Of a stretch of DNA of 64,000 nucleotides, positions 1 to 9,300 are shown piece after piece (position 1 is the stretch's first letter; each line of letters begins with the position of its first letter). Both the position numbers and the translations under genes were made by a program. A model generated the notes under the pieces. The model made no database searches. It was not told where the DNA came from and saw nothing but the letters and a program-made list of their open reading frames with translations. The DNA lies in the NCBI GenBank assembly GCA_041392805.1, contig JAWKLJ010000001.1, positions 5,144,501 through 5,208,500 on the forward strand, in the 5' to 3' direction. This stretch comes from Saprospiraceae bacterium (GTDB taxonomy: Bacteria; Bacteroidota; Bacteroidia; Chitinophagales; Saprospiraceae).

Positions 1-2
1 TT

Positions 3-2315
3 GCCTTGTACGTGAAGAATGAGCTGAGCTATGACCAGCACTATACGAATCAGGAACGCATTTATCGGGTGCTGAATATATATAGTGATCCGGAAAACAA
101 TGAAAAATGGCCCTCCTTCCAGGCGCAAATGGCTTCCGTATTACAGGCTGAATTTCCGGAAGTAGAAAAAGCTGGCCGGCTTATCCCTTATGACTGGTAT
201 GATGCCGGTCATAACCAATTTCGCAGGGTGGACCAGGTGCAAAATAATTACGAGGAAGGTTTTGTATATGCCGATCAGAACTTATTGGAAATATTGGAGA
301 TTCCCATGCTTTATGGCAAGCGTGAGCAGGCGCTCGCCAAACCCTTTTCCATGGTTATTTCTAAAAAAATGGCGGATAAGTATTTCCCGGGTGAAGATCC
401 GGTAGGAAAAGCGGTGCTTTTAAATGAAAACACTGACAGGCCCTATACGATTGGCGGAGTGATGGAAGATTTTCCGCCCAATACCCACCTGCAATACGAC
501 TTTCTGCTAACGTTGACGGAGGTGGAATTCTGGGACGGCGAGCAAACCAACTGGTGTTGTAGTAATTACAATGTCTATGTCTTACTTCGACCAGGGGTTG
601 ACCCGCGCCAGTTGGAACCTAAGATGCTGGCTATTCGGGATAATTACCTGATTCGCCATTTCCGGGAGCGGGAAAACCAGTTTGCAGAAGATGCCGAAAA
701 ATACCTGACCTATGCTTTACAGCCGATTGGAGATATCCATTTGCGATCAGAGGACGTTTCCGATATATTTTCCAATAGTGATATCAGGATTGTACGCCTT
801 TTTGGTGCTATTGCTATTTTTATCCTGATCTTGGCGGGCATCAACTTTATCAACCTTTCGACTGCTAAATCTGCCAATCGGGCTAAGGAAACAGGTCTTC
901 GTAAAGTTGTAGGTTCCTACCGTAGTAGCCTTATCCAACAGTTTTTGACCGAATCTGTTTTGTTCAGTGGGATATCGGTTGTTTTAGGTAGCCTCCTTGC
1001 GTGGCTCTTGATCCCTTTTTTCAATACCATATCAGGCAAATCACTGGATTTAGCCTGGGACGCCTGGTGGTTTTTTCCACTTCTTCTTAGCTTGACACTC
1101 GTTATCGGCTTGCTAGCTGGCATTTACCCCTCTTTTTACCTGTCTGGTTTTAAACCCATTGATGTTCTTAAAGGTAAACTTAGTAGGGGGAGCAAAGGGG
1201 TTGGGTTGCGCAGTACGATGGTGGTCTTTCAGTTTACTACTTCAATCGTTCTGATAGTATGTGCTTTTATAGTTTATAATCAGATGCAATACATTTTGCA
1301 CAAGGACCTGGGTTATGACAAGGAGCAGGTCGTTTTGATTCAGGGAACAAATACCTTGGAGGATAAACTACCAGCCTTTAAAGATGAGATCCTGCGGTTG
1401 GCTGAAGTAAAACACGTCGCGGCTAGCAACTACTTTCCGGTTTCTGGTACCAAACGCGATCAGAATGAGTTTTGGCGGGAGGGTCGGAAAAAGCTGGACA
1501 GAGCCATCGGAGCGCAGGTATGGTGGACGGATGAAGATTATTTGGCCACCTTGGATATGAAACTGGTGGACGGACGAGGCTTTTCCCGAGAGATCGCTTC
1601 TGATTCAGCGGCCATTATTATCAACCAGACGATGGCCAGGGAGTTGGGGCTGGAAAATCCAATTGGTGAAAGCGTCGAAAATTGGAGAAAATGGACCGTG
1701 ATTGGGGTAGTGGAGGACTTTCATTTTGAGTCGATGAAAGGCGGAATCGGTGCACTGGCTTTTGTGCTGGGGAGGGGAGGTTCTATAATAGCTGCCAAGG
1801 TAGAATCGGAAAATATGTCCCATGCCTTGGCTGACATAACCAAGGTTTGGGACACCTTCATGCCCAATCAGCCGATCCGCTATACCTTCCTGGATGAAAC
1901 CTATGCCCGCATGTACGAAGATGTGCAACGCACCGGAAATGTTTTTACAAGTTGCGCCATACTGGCCATTATCATTGCTTGTTTGGGTTTATTTGGCCTC
2001 TCTACCTTTATGGCTGAACAACGCAGTAAGGAGATTAGCATTCGCAAAGTACTAGGTGCATCTCTTGGGAGTATATACCAACTCCTCACTTTCAATTTCC
2101 TGAAACTGGTTTTGATTGCCCTGCTGATTGGCATTCCAATTGCCTGGTATCTGATGCGAAAATGGCTGGAGGATTACGAATATAGCGTCGATATTACTTG
2201 GTGGTTCTTTGCGGTGGCAGGAGCTGCCGTGATTGCCATTGCTTTGTTCACGGTAAGCAGGCAGGCCCTCAAAGTGGCACTTTCTAATCCGGTGGATTAC
2301 CTTAGGGGGGACTAA
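3..2315 (+). CDS. FtsX/MacB-type ABC transporter permease, 5' end outside the window
   Basis: This is an integral membrane permease of the MacB/FtsX family. Bacteroidota encode many such ~790-residue proteins, which pair with a separate ATPase to move lipoproteins, peptides or drugs across the envelope. The reading frame is already open at base 3, so the start and probably the first ~20-30 residues with the first membrane helix are missing. What is visible is an extracytoplasmic MacB-like domain (about residues 1-250), then a three-helix FtsX block that ends in the typical AKSANRAKETGLRKVVGS segment. A second periplasmic domain follows (about 440-630), then a second FtsX block with the matching EISIRKVLGAS motif. 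The duplicated FtsX architecture fits the family well. No ATPase gene is in the window, and the substrate cannot be inferred. Confidence 0.9.
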   Translation, partial: ALYVKNELSYDQHYTNQERIYRVLNIYSDPENNEKWPSFQAQMASVLQAEFPEVEKAGRLIPYDWYDAGHNQFRRVDQVQNNYEEGFVYADQNLLEILEIPMLYGKREQALAKPFSMVISKKMADKYFPGEDPVGKAVLLNENTDRPYTIGGVMEDFPPNTHLQYDFLLTLTEVEFWDGEQTNWCCSNYNVYVLLRPGVDPRQLEPKMLAIRDNYLIRHFRERENQFAEDAEKYLTYALQPIGDIHLRSEDVSDIFSNSDIRIVRLFGAIAIFILILAGINFINLSTAKSANRAKETGLRKVVGSYRSSLIQQFLTESVLFSGISVVLGSLLAWLLIPFFNTISGKSLDLAWDAWWFFPLLLSLTLVIGLLAGIYPSFYLSGFKPIDVLKGKLSRGSKGVGLRSTMVVFQFTTSIVLIVCAFIVYNQMQYILHKDLGYDKEQVVLIQGTNTLEDKLPAFKDEILRLAEVKHVAASNYFPVSGTKRDQNEFWREGRKKLDRAIGAQVWWTDEDYLATLDMKLVDGRGFSREIASDSAAIIINQTMARELGLENPIGESVENWRKWTVIGVVEDFHFESMKGGIGALAFVLGRGGSIIAAKVESENMSHALADITKVWDTFMPNQPIRYTFLDETYARMYEDVQRTGNVFTSCAILAIIIACLGLFGLSTFMAEQRSKEISIRKVLGASLGSIYQLLTFNFLKLVLIALLIGIPIAWYLMRKWLEDYEYSVDITWWFFAVAGAAVIAIALFTVSRQALKVALSNPVDYLRGD

Positions 2316-2373
2316 GAAATGATTTGGGATTGGTGGGCTTTTTGCTCACTTTTCCCTACTCCAGGGTGTTTTA

Positions 2374-2640
2374 CTATTTCAGGGGTATAATTAGTTCAGT
2401 TTCCAATTTTGTTTCATCATCTGTCCAATGGCCATAAATTTCAAGGTATGGCCTACCAATTTCAAACCTTCTTTTTTTTAATTCGGCTCTCATGTTTTGC
2501 CCGGATTGTTTAATTAAGTTATAGGGGCCTATATGCCTGTGAATACTTGAAATGGCATCAGCATTACTTTCTCCCTGAACTATCTCGGACACAAAGGCGA
2601 ATTTTTGTTTTGTTGCTGCTAAGTATGGTTTCGTCCTGAA
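2374..2640 (-). pseudogene. GyrI-like effector-binding domain, C-terminal fragment
   Basis: The last ~75 residues of this minus-strand frame read like the end of a GyrI/AraC-type small-molecule-binding domain: an IGPYNLI segment, then a GRPYLEIYGHW stretch and a terminal ELIIPLK strand. Complete proteins of this class carry about 150 residues in the domain, and the first half is absent. The frame runs upstream into sequence that, in another frame, encodes a signal peptide (see the next entry), so two unrelated remnants are joined here. Family assignment rests on pattern recognition only. The fragment is unlikely to be functional. Confidence 0.5.
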
Positions 2641-2740
2641 GACCCTCCTCAATGGAAAGCTTCTCAAAGGGGTAGTAACGCCTTTGTGGCGATGCCTGTA
2701 GGGAGACCAGTAGCGATAGTAGAAAAAGGGCGTATTTCAT
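2564..2740 (-). pseudogene. N-terminal stub of a propeller-type sensor protein
   Basis: An ATG at 2740 opens a frame with a hydrophobic signal peptide (MKYALFLLSLLVSLQA), followed by YYPFEKLSIEEGLQDE. That segment resembles the opening of the ligand-binding beta-propeller in Bacteroidota hybrid two-component sensors, where an F..LS...GL motif starts blade 1. The frame ends after about 59 codons, whereas such sensors exceed 900 residues. It overlaps the GyrI-like remnant in a different frame, so the junction is probably a deletion scar. Whether a short secreted peptide is still made is unknown. Confidence 0.4.
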
Positions 2741-2797
2741 TGCTGCAGCAGTTTTGGTCGTTTTGGGAGGCTGTGCACTTTGGTGTGCGCATTTCCT

Positions 2798-3040
2798 AGA
2801 GCTTGTTTGGAGGTCGCTTTTGGAGATAAAAAGCGTCAATTTTTTGATGAAACGATTTATCCCGAATTTACTTCGGGAAGGCGCTTTTTGAAGTACATAC
2901 CCGTAGGTACGGACGAAGAAAGCAACGCAGTATCAGCAAAAAAGGGATGTTTTTTAGCCCCAAATCGACCTTGGGAGATTCATGAACACCATAAATCACT
3001 ATAAAGGCCGTGAATAAAGGGTGACCTCCAAACAAGCTCT
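2798..3040. repeat. Palindromic MITE-like element, family A copy 1
   Basis: The terminal inverted repeats are AGAGCTTGTTTGGAGGTC (2798-2815) and its perfect complement ending at 3040. The interior has a small hairpin around a TACC/GGTA stem near 2900 and a block reading AACGCAGTATCAGC followed by an A tract and GGG. The same ends and interior recur at 4563-4725, and the interior block recurs inverted at 63349-63512. It contains no credible coding sequence. This is consistent with a non-autonomous mobile repeat. Confidence 0.75.
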
Positions 3041-3198
3041 AAAAGATCTAGCTGGTCAACTAATTCCTATTGATCAATTTTTTCTTTTTTTTCGTCCAGT
3101 TCTCAAATACTTTTCACCAGCAAAATTAAAGCAGAGAATAGCTTTTTCATGTTTTTAATAATGTAACGCGAGGTTTGCGATGAAGGAGTCCGCCCTTA

Positions 3199-3380
3199 GC
3201 AGATTCGGCGTTAAAAAACAGTCTGAAACGAAGCGCCCGCACAAAAAACTGTTTGAGCTTCGAAGCAACCAGACTCAGCTATAAATGATTGACAATCAAC
3301 CATGTTTAAGTGATCACCCAAACCCAATGGCGAGTTTCTTTTTGTGCAACGTAGTGGAAGACTGTTTTAGCCGAAGATGC
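3199..3380. repeat. Long imperfect palindrome in a 530-bp gene-free stretch
   Basis: The left arm, GCAGATTCGGCG followed by an A tract and CAGTCT, pairs with a right arm ending GACTGTTTTAGCCGAAGATGC at 3380. The inner arms around CGCACAAAAA and TTTTTGTGC also pair. This element and the hairpin just after it account for most of the non-coding interval 3041-3570. I see no gene there: the short open frames have no recognisable content. Confidence 0.5.
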
Positions 3381-3400
3381 GTCAGGCGGCGGTTTTGGCT

Positions 3401-3424
3401 CCACCTTTTCCCGCGAAAAGGTGG
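3401..3424. terminator. Perfect 10-bp hairpin
   Basis: CCACCTTTTC and GAAAAGGTGG flank a 4-nt CCGC loop. No U tract follows on either strand, so it could be a repeat-derived hairpin and not a working terminator. It lies ~150 bp beyond the 3' end of the aldo/keto reductase gene. Confidence 0.4.
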
Positions 3425-3570
3425 AAAAGCAAACTTTACAGCCAAGCATCCTGGTAAAACCCTGTCACCCAAGCTTATAAAAGACCACAAGTACGCAAGC
3501 CTGACGTTAATGTAGTTTAAAGATTAGCTGGAACGTATGCATGATCGTTGTAGGCGGTTTTCTATTTCTA

Positions 3571-4527
3571 TTAGTACCGTTCACCAGCTGTCACTGAAGG
3601 CATATTTTCTTCAATAATTGCCAAATCATTTTCAGTTAACACCACCTTTAATGCGCCAAGATTTTCTTCAAGGCGGTGAATCTTTTTTGTACCTGGAATA
3701 GTTGTAATTTCATCATTTTTGCTCAGTATCCAAGCTAAGGCAACCTGTGCTTTGGTCACCCCTATGCTTTGTGCAATGCGGTCAATAACCTCAACAAACT
3801 TTAAATTTTTCTTAATAGCTTCATCTGTAAAACGAGGATTACCGAGTCTAAAATCTCCTTTTTCAAAATCAGCGCGGCTTTTAATCGCTCCTGTCAAGAA
3901 GCCTCGTCCCAATGGACTGTATGCGACAAAGGTAATTCCGAGTTCATTACAAACATCAAATAGTTCTTTCTCTGGTTCACGACTCCACAAGGAATATTCT
4001 GTTTGAAGAGCTGTAATGGGGTGAATTGCATGCGCCCGACGAAGTGTTTCAGGGTCAACTTCAGAAAGACCAATATACTTCACCTTTCCTTGCTTGACTA
4101 AATCAGCCATTGTTCCGACAATTTCTTCAATCTCCACTTTGGGGTCTTTTCGGTGCATATAATACAAATCTATCGCCTCAACACCCAAATTCTGAAGACT
4201 TTGGTCACACGCTTGTCTTATGTATTGCGGTTTACCATTAAGTCCAAGAAATTCACCATTGGGTCCACGCATCACGGCAAACTTGGTGGCCAAAACTAAG
4301 TCATCCCAACGACCCTTAAAGGCTTTTCCTAATAATCGTTCATTCGCTCCCCAGCCGTACATGTCAGCCGTGTCGAAAAAATTGACCCCCAAGTCAATTG
4401 CTTTATGCAAAGTTTTAATAGATTCTTTCTCATCAAAAGACCCATAAAACTCCGACATGCCCATGCAACCAAGACCAATTCGATTAATGTTGAGTGTACT
4501 GTGTCCTAAAATTGTTGTTTGTTTCAT
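3571..4527 (-). CDS. Aldo/keto reductase
   Basis: A cytosolic NADPH-dependent oxidoreductase of the aldo/keto reductase superfamily that reduces aldehydes or ketones to alcohols on a TIM-barrel fold. At 318 residues it has the full family length. The catalytic tetrad is visible: Asp52 and Tyr57 in DTADMYG, Lys82 in LATKFA, and His125 in YYMHR. The ...YSPLGRGFLTG and ...TTIPGTKK segments match the coenzyme-binding part of the AKR13/YajO-like subgroup. The ATG at 4527 is clear. The gene stands alone between two repeat-rich stretches, and a perfect 16-bp palindrome sits 7 bp before the start. The physiological substrate cannot be told from sequence. Confidence 0.93.
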   Translation of the reverse strand: MKQTTILGHSTLNINRIGLGCMGMSEFYGSFDEKESIKTLHKAIDLGVNFFDTADMYGWGANERLLGKAFKGRWDDLVLATKFAVMRGPNGEFLGLNGKPQYIRQACDQSLQNLGVEAIDLYYMHRKDPKVEIEEIVGTMADLVKQGKVKYIGLSEVDPETLRRAHAIHPITALQTEYSLWSREPEKELFDVCNELGITFVAYSPLGRGFLTGAIKSRADFEKGDFRLGNPRFTDEAIKKNLKFVEVIDRIAQSIGVTKAQVALAWILSKNDEITTIPGTKKIHRLEENLGALKVVLTENDLAIIEENMPSVTAGERY

Positions 4528-4533
4528 TGATAT

Positions 4534-4549
4534 TGTATTTTAAAATACA
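4534..4549. promoter_or_regulatory. Candidate operator upstream of the aldo/keto reductase
   Basis: TGTATTTTAAAATACA is a perfect 16-bp palindrome ending 7 bp upstream of the aldo/keto reductase ATG. Position and symmetry suit a dimeric repressor. No regulator gene is adjacent, so the binding protein is unknown. Confidence 0.4.
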
Positions 4550-4562
4550 CAATTGAAGTCTT

Positions 4563-4725
4563 AGAGCATGTTTGGAGGTCGCTTTTGGAGGCAAAAAGTG
4601 TCAATTTTTCGCTGAGACTAGGCACTTTTTGAAGTTCATACCTTCGGTACGGACGAAAAAAGTAACGAAGTATCAGCGAAAAAGGGATAGTTTTAGGCCC
4701 AAAAGGTGACCTCCAAACATGCTCT
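4563..4725. repeat. Palindromic MITE-like element, family A copy 2
   Basis: The ends AGAGCATGTTTGGAGGTC (4563-4580) and its exact complement (to 4725) differ from copy 1 at 2798-3040 by one base. At the centre a TACC-TTCG-GGTA mini-hairpin is followed by AGTAACGAAGTATCAGCG, an A tract and GGG. The last base overlaps the stop codon of the permease remnant, so the element abuts or created the 3' end of that frame. Confidence 0.78.
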
Positions 4726-5246
4726 TATTTATTGGTGACAGTGTTTTTTTCGTTTCGTTTGTAAAAATATTCGATTATAAAACAAAAAAGCACTATTCCA
4801 ACAGCTATGATTATATTTAATTTATTTGTACTAAACTGCTTGATAATTAGTATGAGTAATGCCATTGAACAGGATAAAAATCCAATTAAAGGAATATACT
4901 TACTGCTTTTTATTTCTTTATGAAGATTGTAGCCAACATAATTTACGCAAGCGAATATCAAAAGGAAACCAACACTTCCTGCTGTTGAAATGCTTTGTAA
5001 TTCTAAAGTATTAACGATAACCAGTGTTGCTACTGCCGTAATAAATAGGCCTATGGGCTGATTCCAAAGTTTGTACGTTAATTGATGGGGTAATTCATCA
5101 TCCTCTGATAACTCATAGCTTACCCTGCTTCCTCCATATAATGAAGCATTGATTGCGGAAAATGTAGATATTAATGCAGCAACCGTTATAATCGTAAATC
5201 CAATTGAACCTAACATCGGTTTGGCGGCTTCGGCCAATACATAATT
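4725..5246 (-). pseudogene. APC-family amino-acid permease, C-terminal fragment
   Basis: The open frame encodes only the last third of an amino acid-polyamine-cation permease. It starts inside a helix with the family's ALISTFSAINASLYGGSRV motif and ...ELPHQLT loop, followed by four or five membrane helices. Full-length relatives have about 430-480 residues, so about 260 N-terminal residues are missing. The frame has no ATG or GTG near its 5' end, where it meets an in-frame stop at 5247-5249, only 8 bp from the preceding gene. A family A palindrome touches its stop codon. It looks like a deletion remnant, not a working transporter. Confidence 0.8.
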
Positions 5247-5253
5247 TTAATAT

Positions 5254-6093
5254 TTAGGCCATTACGGCTGTCATTTCAAATATACTTAATCCAATGGCCC
5301 GATTTCCAATGATTTCCGACAGCTCTATAGCCTCTTTTTTATCCATCCCTTTTGTGAAGATCCTCCAGGCATATGCATCTTTTATGATTACTTCGCAGTT
5401 AGGACGTTCATCCACTTCAGTTAGTAATTCCCATTTGTTATCCTGGTATTTAAGGAACCAGATTTTGTCCGTTTCTCCTCGAAAAGTGAATTTTATCAAG
5501 TCGTTTGCTACACCTTTTACGGAACGATAATGATAGGGTAGAGCTCTGACGGAGGTGTCTAGATAGGGAAGGTACCATTCCGCTTTTAGCAATTCTTTTT
5601 CCCTTTGTACGGCCAACCTGATTTGCTGCTGGTGATGCCACTTTTCCGTATATTCTCTTGCTATATGAAACCAATTTTTTGATTCATTTTCTCCTGCCCA
5701 TGCGACGGAGAACGCAGCATTATCATTTGGAGCTAAGGTCTTTAGAAAATCACAATATTCCTCTCCTGATTTTTTAAGCCATTCGATAATGACCTGTGGA
5801 CTTAAGCGCTTGGTGGCTTTTACCCAATCTGCATTTAATTGATTCAAGTACGCTACCAGATCTTGATAGGAATCTATTTGTGCTGGCTTTTCTCCATAAT
5901 AATGATCTCTTAGCATGGACAAGGTCCGTAGGTTGCCATCTAGTAGGTGAACAGCGACATCTTTTATTTGCCATTCGGGGGCAATGGTTTGTTTTGACCA
6001 ATCATTAATAGACAGGCTGTCTAATAATTCAATTAATAACCTATCAAGTTTTGGGAGAAGGTCTACTATATGGATGGGTATTGGCTTTTTCAT
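5254..6093 (-). CDS. DinB/maleylpyruvate isomerase-like protein
   Basis: A 279-residue cytosolic protein of the DinB-like superfamily, in the branch that joins a mycothiol-dependent maleylpyruvate-isomerase N-terminal four-helix bundle to a C-terminal sterol-carrier-like domain. Visible signs are the WQIKDVAVHLLDGN segment (about residues 41-54), whose His matches a metal ligand position, and EYTEKWHHQQQIR (about 148-160), which supplies further His residues. The C-terminus ends ...IFEMTAVMA, as in this group. Bacteroidota do not make mycothiol, so the substrate is unknown; metal-dependent thiol transfer is inference. Its ATG overlaps the stop of a DinB remnant by ATGA, so the two were probably once co-translated. 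Confidence 0.75.
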   Translation of the reverse strand: MKKPIPIHIVDLLPKLDRLLIELLDSLSINDWSKQTIAPEWQIKDVAVHLLDGNLRTLSMLRDHYYGEKPAQIDSYQDLVAYLNQLNADWVKATKRLSPQVIIEWLKKSGEEYCDFLKTLAPNDNAAFSVAWAGENESKNWFHIAREYTEKWHHQQQIRLAVQREKELLKAEWYLPYLDTSVRALPYHYRSVKGVANDLIKFTFRGETDKIWFLKYQDNKWELLTEVDERPNCEVIIKDAYAWRIFTKGMDKKEAIELSEIIGNRAIGLSIFEMTAVMA

Positions 6094-6233
6094 TTCTTTA
6101 ATCCAAAATCAAAACGTTTACCTAATATTCTTTTTAATATTCCTAATTGTCCACAGTGCCACATGGTATGCTTAATAATCCAATTCAGGACTTCAAATTT
6201 GTTTTTAGCAAATGGATGGGGCGTTTCAAAAAC
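6090..6233 (-). pseudogene. DinB-family C-terminal remnant
   Basis: A 47-codon open stretch follows an in-frame stop and ends in HTMWHCGQLGILKRILGK, typical of the last helix of small DinB-family metalloproteins of about 150 residues, with its conserved W-H-x-G-Q. The rest of the gene and any start codon are missing. Its TGA overlaps the ATG of the next gene (ATGA). A hairpin repeat lies immediately on its truncated side. Confidence 0.5.
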
Positions 6234-6260
6234 TCATTATTAAATGCCCTATTGGAATAA

Positions 6261-6295
6261 GGTATTGGAGAAGCATGATCTACCTCTCCAATACC
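6261..6295. terminator. Hairpin 27 bp after the 1331-residue gene
   Basis: GGTATTGGAGA and TCTCCAATACC form a perfect 11-bp stem just beyond the stop of the large minus-strand gene. The arm sequence (TCCAATACCTCTA) belongs to the same repeat core seen at 29621-29799 and 60653-61195. It could end transcription, but no strong U run follows. Confidence 0.5.
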
Positions 6296-6321
6296 TCTAG
6301 TCCCCCTTCCCCTTAGCCTCC

Positions 6322-9300
6322 TTAAAAAGTCACTATTCGCACTCCCTGATCCTTCCCTGCTGGTGAAGTGGCGGTCAAAACAATCCTATTTTCTCCACGG
6401 TCTAAGGGGAAGGTACACTGGAAAACGCCAGTAGTCGGATTGTAAGTGAAATCGGTAATCACCCGGGTATTGACCATAAGGCTAATCTGTGCGGCCGTCA
6501 CATTTTTGACGGTAGCTGAAATGGTACTGCGGGCAATGCCAGGATTTAAGGGGTTAATGGTTGGTTGAGATACCGACTCAATGCGCACAAAAGGCAGTTC
6601 CCCTTCTGGTTGTTTTGCAACGTAGTTGATAATGCTGCTGGCAGTGGCCGTACCTCCTATGGTTGTAGCAACGATAGTGACCACGTTTCTTGGTACGCTC
6701 AGCGGCACCTGGAAGCTAAGTTCGCCTGTCCGCGGCGTGAAATTGAAATCCTTGATGGGACTGTTATTGACGGTAATTACAATTTGCTCAGCCGAGGTAA
6801 CATTGCTAACGCTCGCTTGAGCGAGGTAGACATTTTCGCCAAAAGTGATTTCTTCTTCTGCGGGGAGCACAAACTTGACGCCAGGCGCCCTTGACCTGAC
6901 AATTGGGGTGTAATTGACCGTAACACTTGCTTCGTCGGAGCCATTGCTATTAGTGACCTTCACGGTGATGGTATTGTCACCTTGTTTTAAATTGCCAATG
7001 TTGGCAATGGCGGTACTTCCATCCCATTTAAAATCAGAGAGAGAGGCCCCATTCAATAAGACGGTGATCTCTTCTCTTTGTTTGACATTTTGTATGCTAG
7101 CGGTGAGGGTCGTGCTATTGGCAGTCAAGGCGGCGCCATTTTGAGGTTGACTAATGCTCACTTGTGGCGGCTTTTGCGGTAGATAAGTCACCCTTATTTC
7201 ATCCTGGGCTTTACCATCGCCATTTTCGACCTTTACCACGAGGGTATTATTTCCTGGAATTAAAATCACCTGGGCACTTATTTCCTGGCGAGCACTTAGA
7301 AAACCGAAGTTGCTAATCGTCGTTCCGTTCAAGGTGAGCTGTATTTGGCTTCTATCCGTTATTTTTTGTGTACTGGCTTTTATAGAAATGCGCTCTGTTT
7401 CACTCGTACTGTTATTGGCAGGGTTGGTGAAATTGACCGTTGGTGGATTGGGGCGGATATATTGAACATTGACATTGTCTTCATTACTGCCATCGCCATT
7501 TTGAACCCTTACCCGAATATTGTTATTCCCCTCTCGAAGGTTTATGGCAGCCGTGATTTGGCCCCGGAACAGGTTGAGATCAAAATTGGTAATGGGTTGT
7601 CCATTGAGCCAGATTTGGACTTCTCCTTTGCTGGAAACTTTGGTTGTAATAGCGCTCAGTTCGATTTGAGCGCTGGTGCTGCTGCTATTATTGGCGGGTC
7701 GTTCTATTCGAACCGTTGGTGGCTCGGCTTGTACAAAGCTGACATTGACCTGATCGGTATCCTGGCCATCAGCATTGGCGACTCGAATCTGAATGGTATT
7801 ATTTCCTGCTCGAAGGTTGAGCGAAGCCGTTACCTCTCTCTGGAAAGTGTTAAAATTAAAATTAGATACCCTTTGACCATTCAAAGTCAGTTCGATTTGT
7901 CCTTTCTGGTTGATGTGCTGTACACTGGCCTGGAAGTTAACTTGCTCATTATTGACGGTGCTATTGGCGGTAGGCTGGGTAATACGCACTTCGGGAGGTG
8001 ATGCACGGCGATAAGACACATTGACTTGATCACTATTCATACCACTAACGTTTCTGGCGGAAATTTGAATATTATTATTTCCATCTATTAGTGGAACATT
8101 AGCCGTTAATTGCTGCCTGGAGCGGTCAAAGTTAAAATCATTGAAGGTGCGGCCATTAACTAACATCTGAATGTCAGCAACGCGGTCTACTTCCGTAATA
8201 TAGGCCTGAACACGGATCGTAGCCTGGTCGCTTACACTGTTGTTGCTGGGGCTCTGGATATTTACTTGTGGCGGTTTACGCAAAACCACTTCTTCAAATC
8301 TTTCAACCGAAACCTGGTCTTCAGCCTGGCCATCAATGTTTCGGGCGCTGATCGTGATTCGATTGGTGCCAAACTGTAAAGGCACATTGGCACTCAATGC
8401 ACCGTTCGAAAAGCTGAAACCATTAAAATTACGACCATTCACTTGCATCTCAATATCGCCTGCGCGATCTACATACCTGACATTGGCCTGAATCGTCGTA
8501 TTTGCACTTTGGGTGCGAAAGCCATTACTGGGAGACGTAATGTTTACCTCGGGGCGCCTAGTTTGGCGAGGAGCTTGGTAAACAATGATGGCTTCGTCCT
8601 GACCTTGTCCCCATTCATTTTGAGCGCTGATCCGTACGGTATTATTTCCTTCCCGCAAATTCAAATTCGTGCTTAAAAGTCCGGTAGAAGGGTTAAAAGT
8701 AGGGTTTGAAAGCGGATTGCCATTCAATGAAACAGTAACATTAGCTGTTTGTGTCACCCCATTGATCGTTGCTTCCAGTTGGAAGCCTGGATTTTCGGTA
8801 TTGTAGGGTGAATAAGCAGGTCTGGTGATCCTGACCGTAGGCTGCGTGCCGCTTTCTAGTGTAATTGTTGCTGTTTCGCTATCTTTTCCCGCCGCATTTG
8901 TCGCTTCAATCTGAATGGTGTTTTCCCCTTTTTCCAGTCGGATATTAGCCTGGAATTGGCCATTAGCAGGATTAAAGTTGAAGTTTCGACGCTGGCCATT
9001 GAGGAGAAATTGGATTTGCTCCTTTTTATTAATTTCAGTGATGCTGGCTGTAACGTTATATTCTGGTGTTTTTACACTGCTGGATGCCGTTCGGGGTTGG
9101 GTAAGAAGGACATCAGGATTGCGAACGGTTGGTGGCGGCGGCGGTGTTTTTTCTTCATAGAAAATGACAAGTCTTTTCTGAGCCGTCCCTACACTATTGG
9201 TAGCAGTGATGATAACTTCGTTTTCGCCATTTTGAAGGGCGAAGGGTTTATTGAATTGTGTATTATTAAACGTGAAGGACTGGTTGCGGCCATTGATGGT

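Noticed and set aside
2780..3004. 74-codon plus-strand frame
   Set aside because: Lies wholly within the family A palindromic element.
7345..8001. 218-codon plus-strand open frame
   Set aside because: Lies antisense inside the repeats of the 1331-residue gene; the frame is a by-product of repetitive codon patterns and encodes no recognisable domain.
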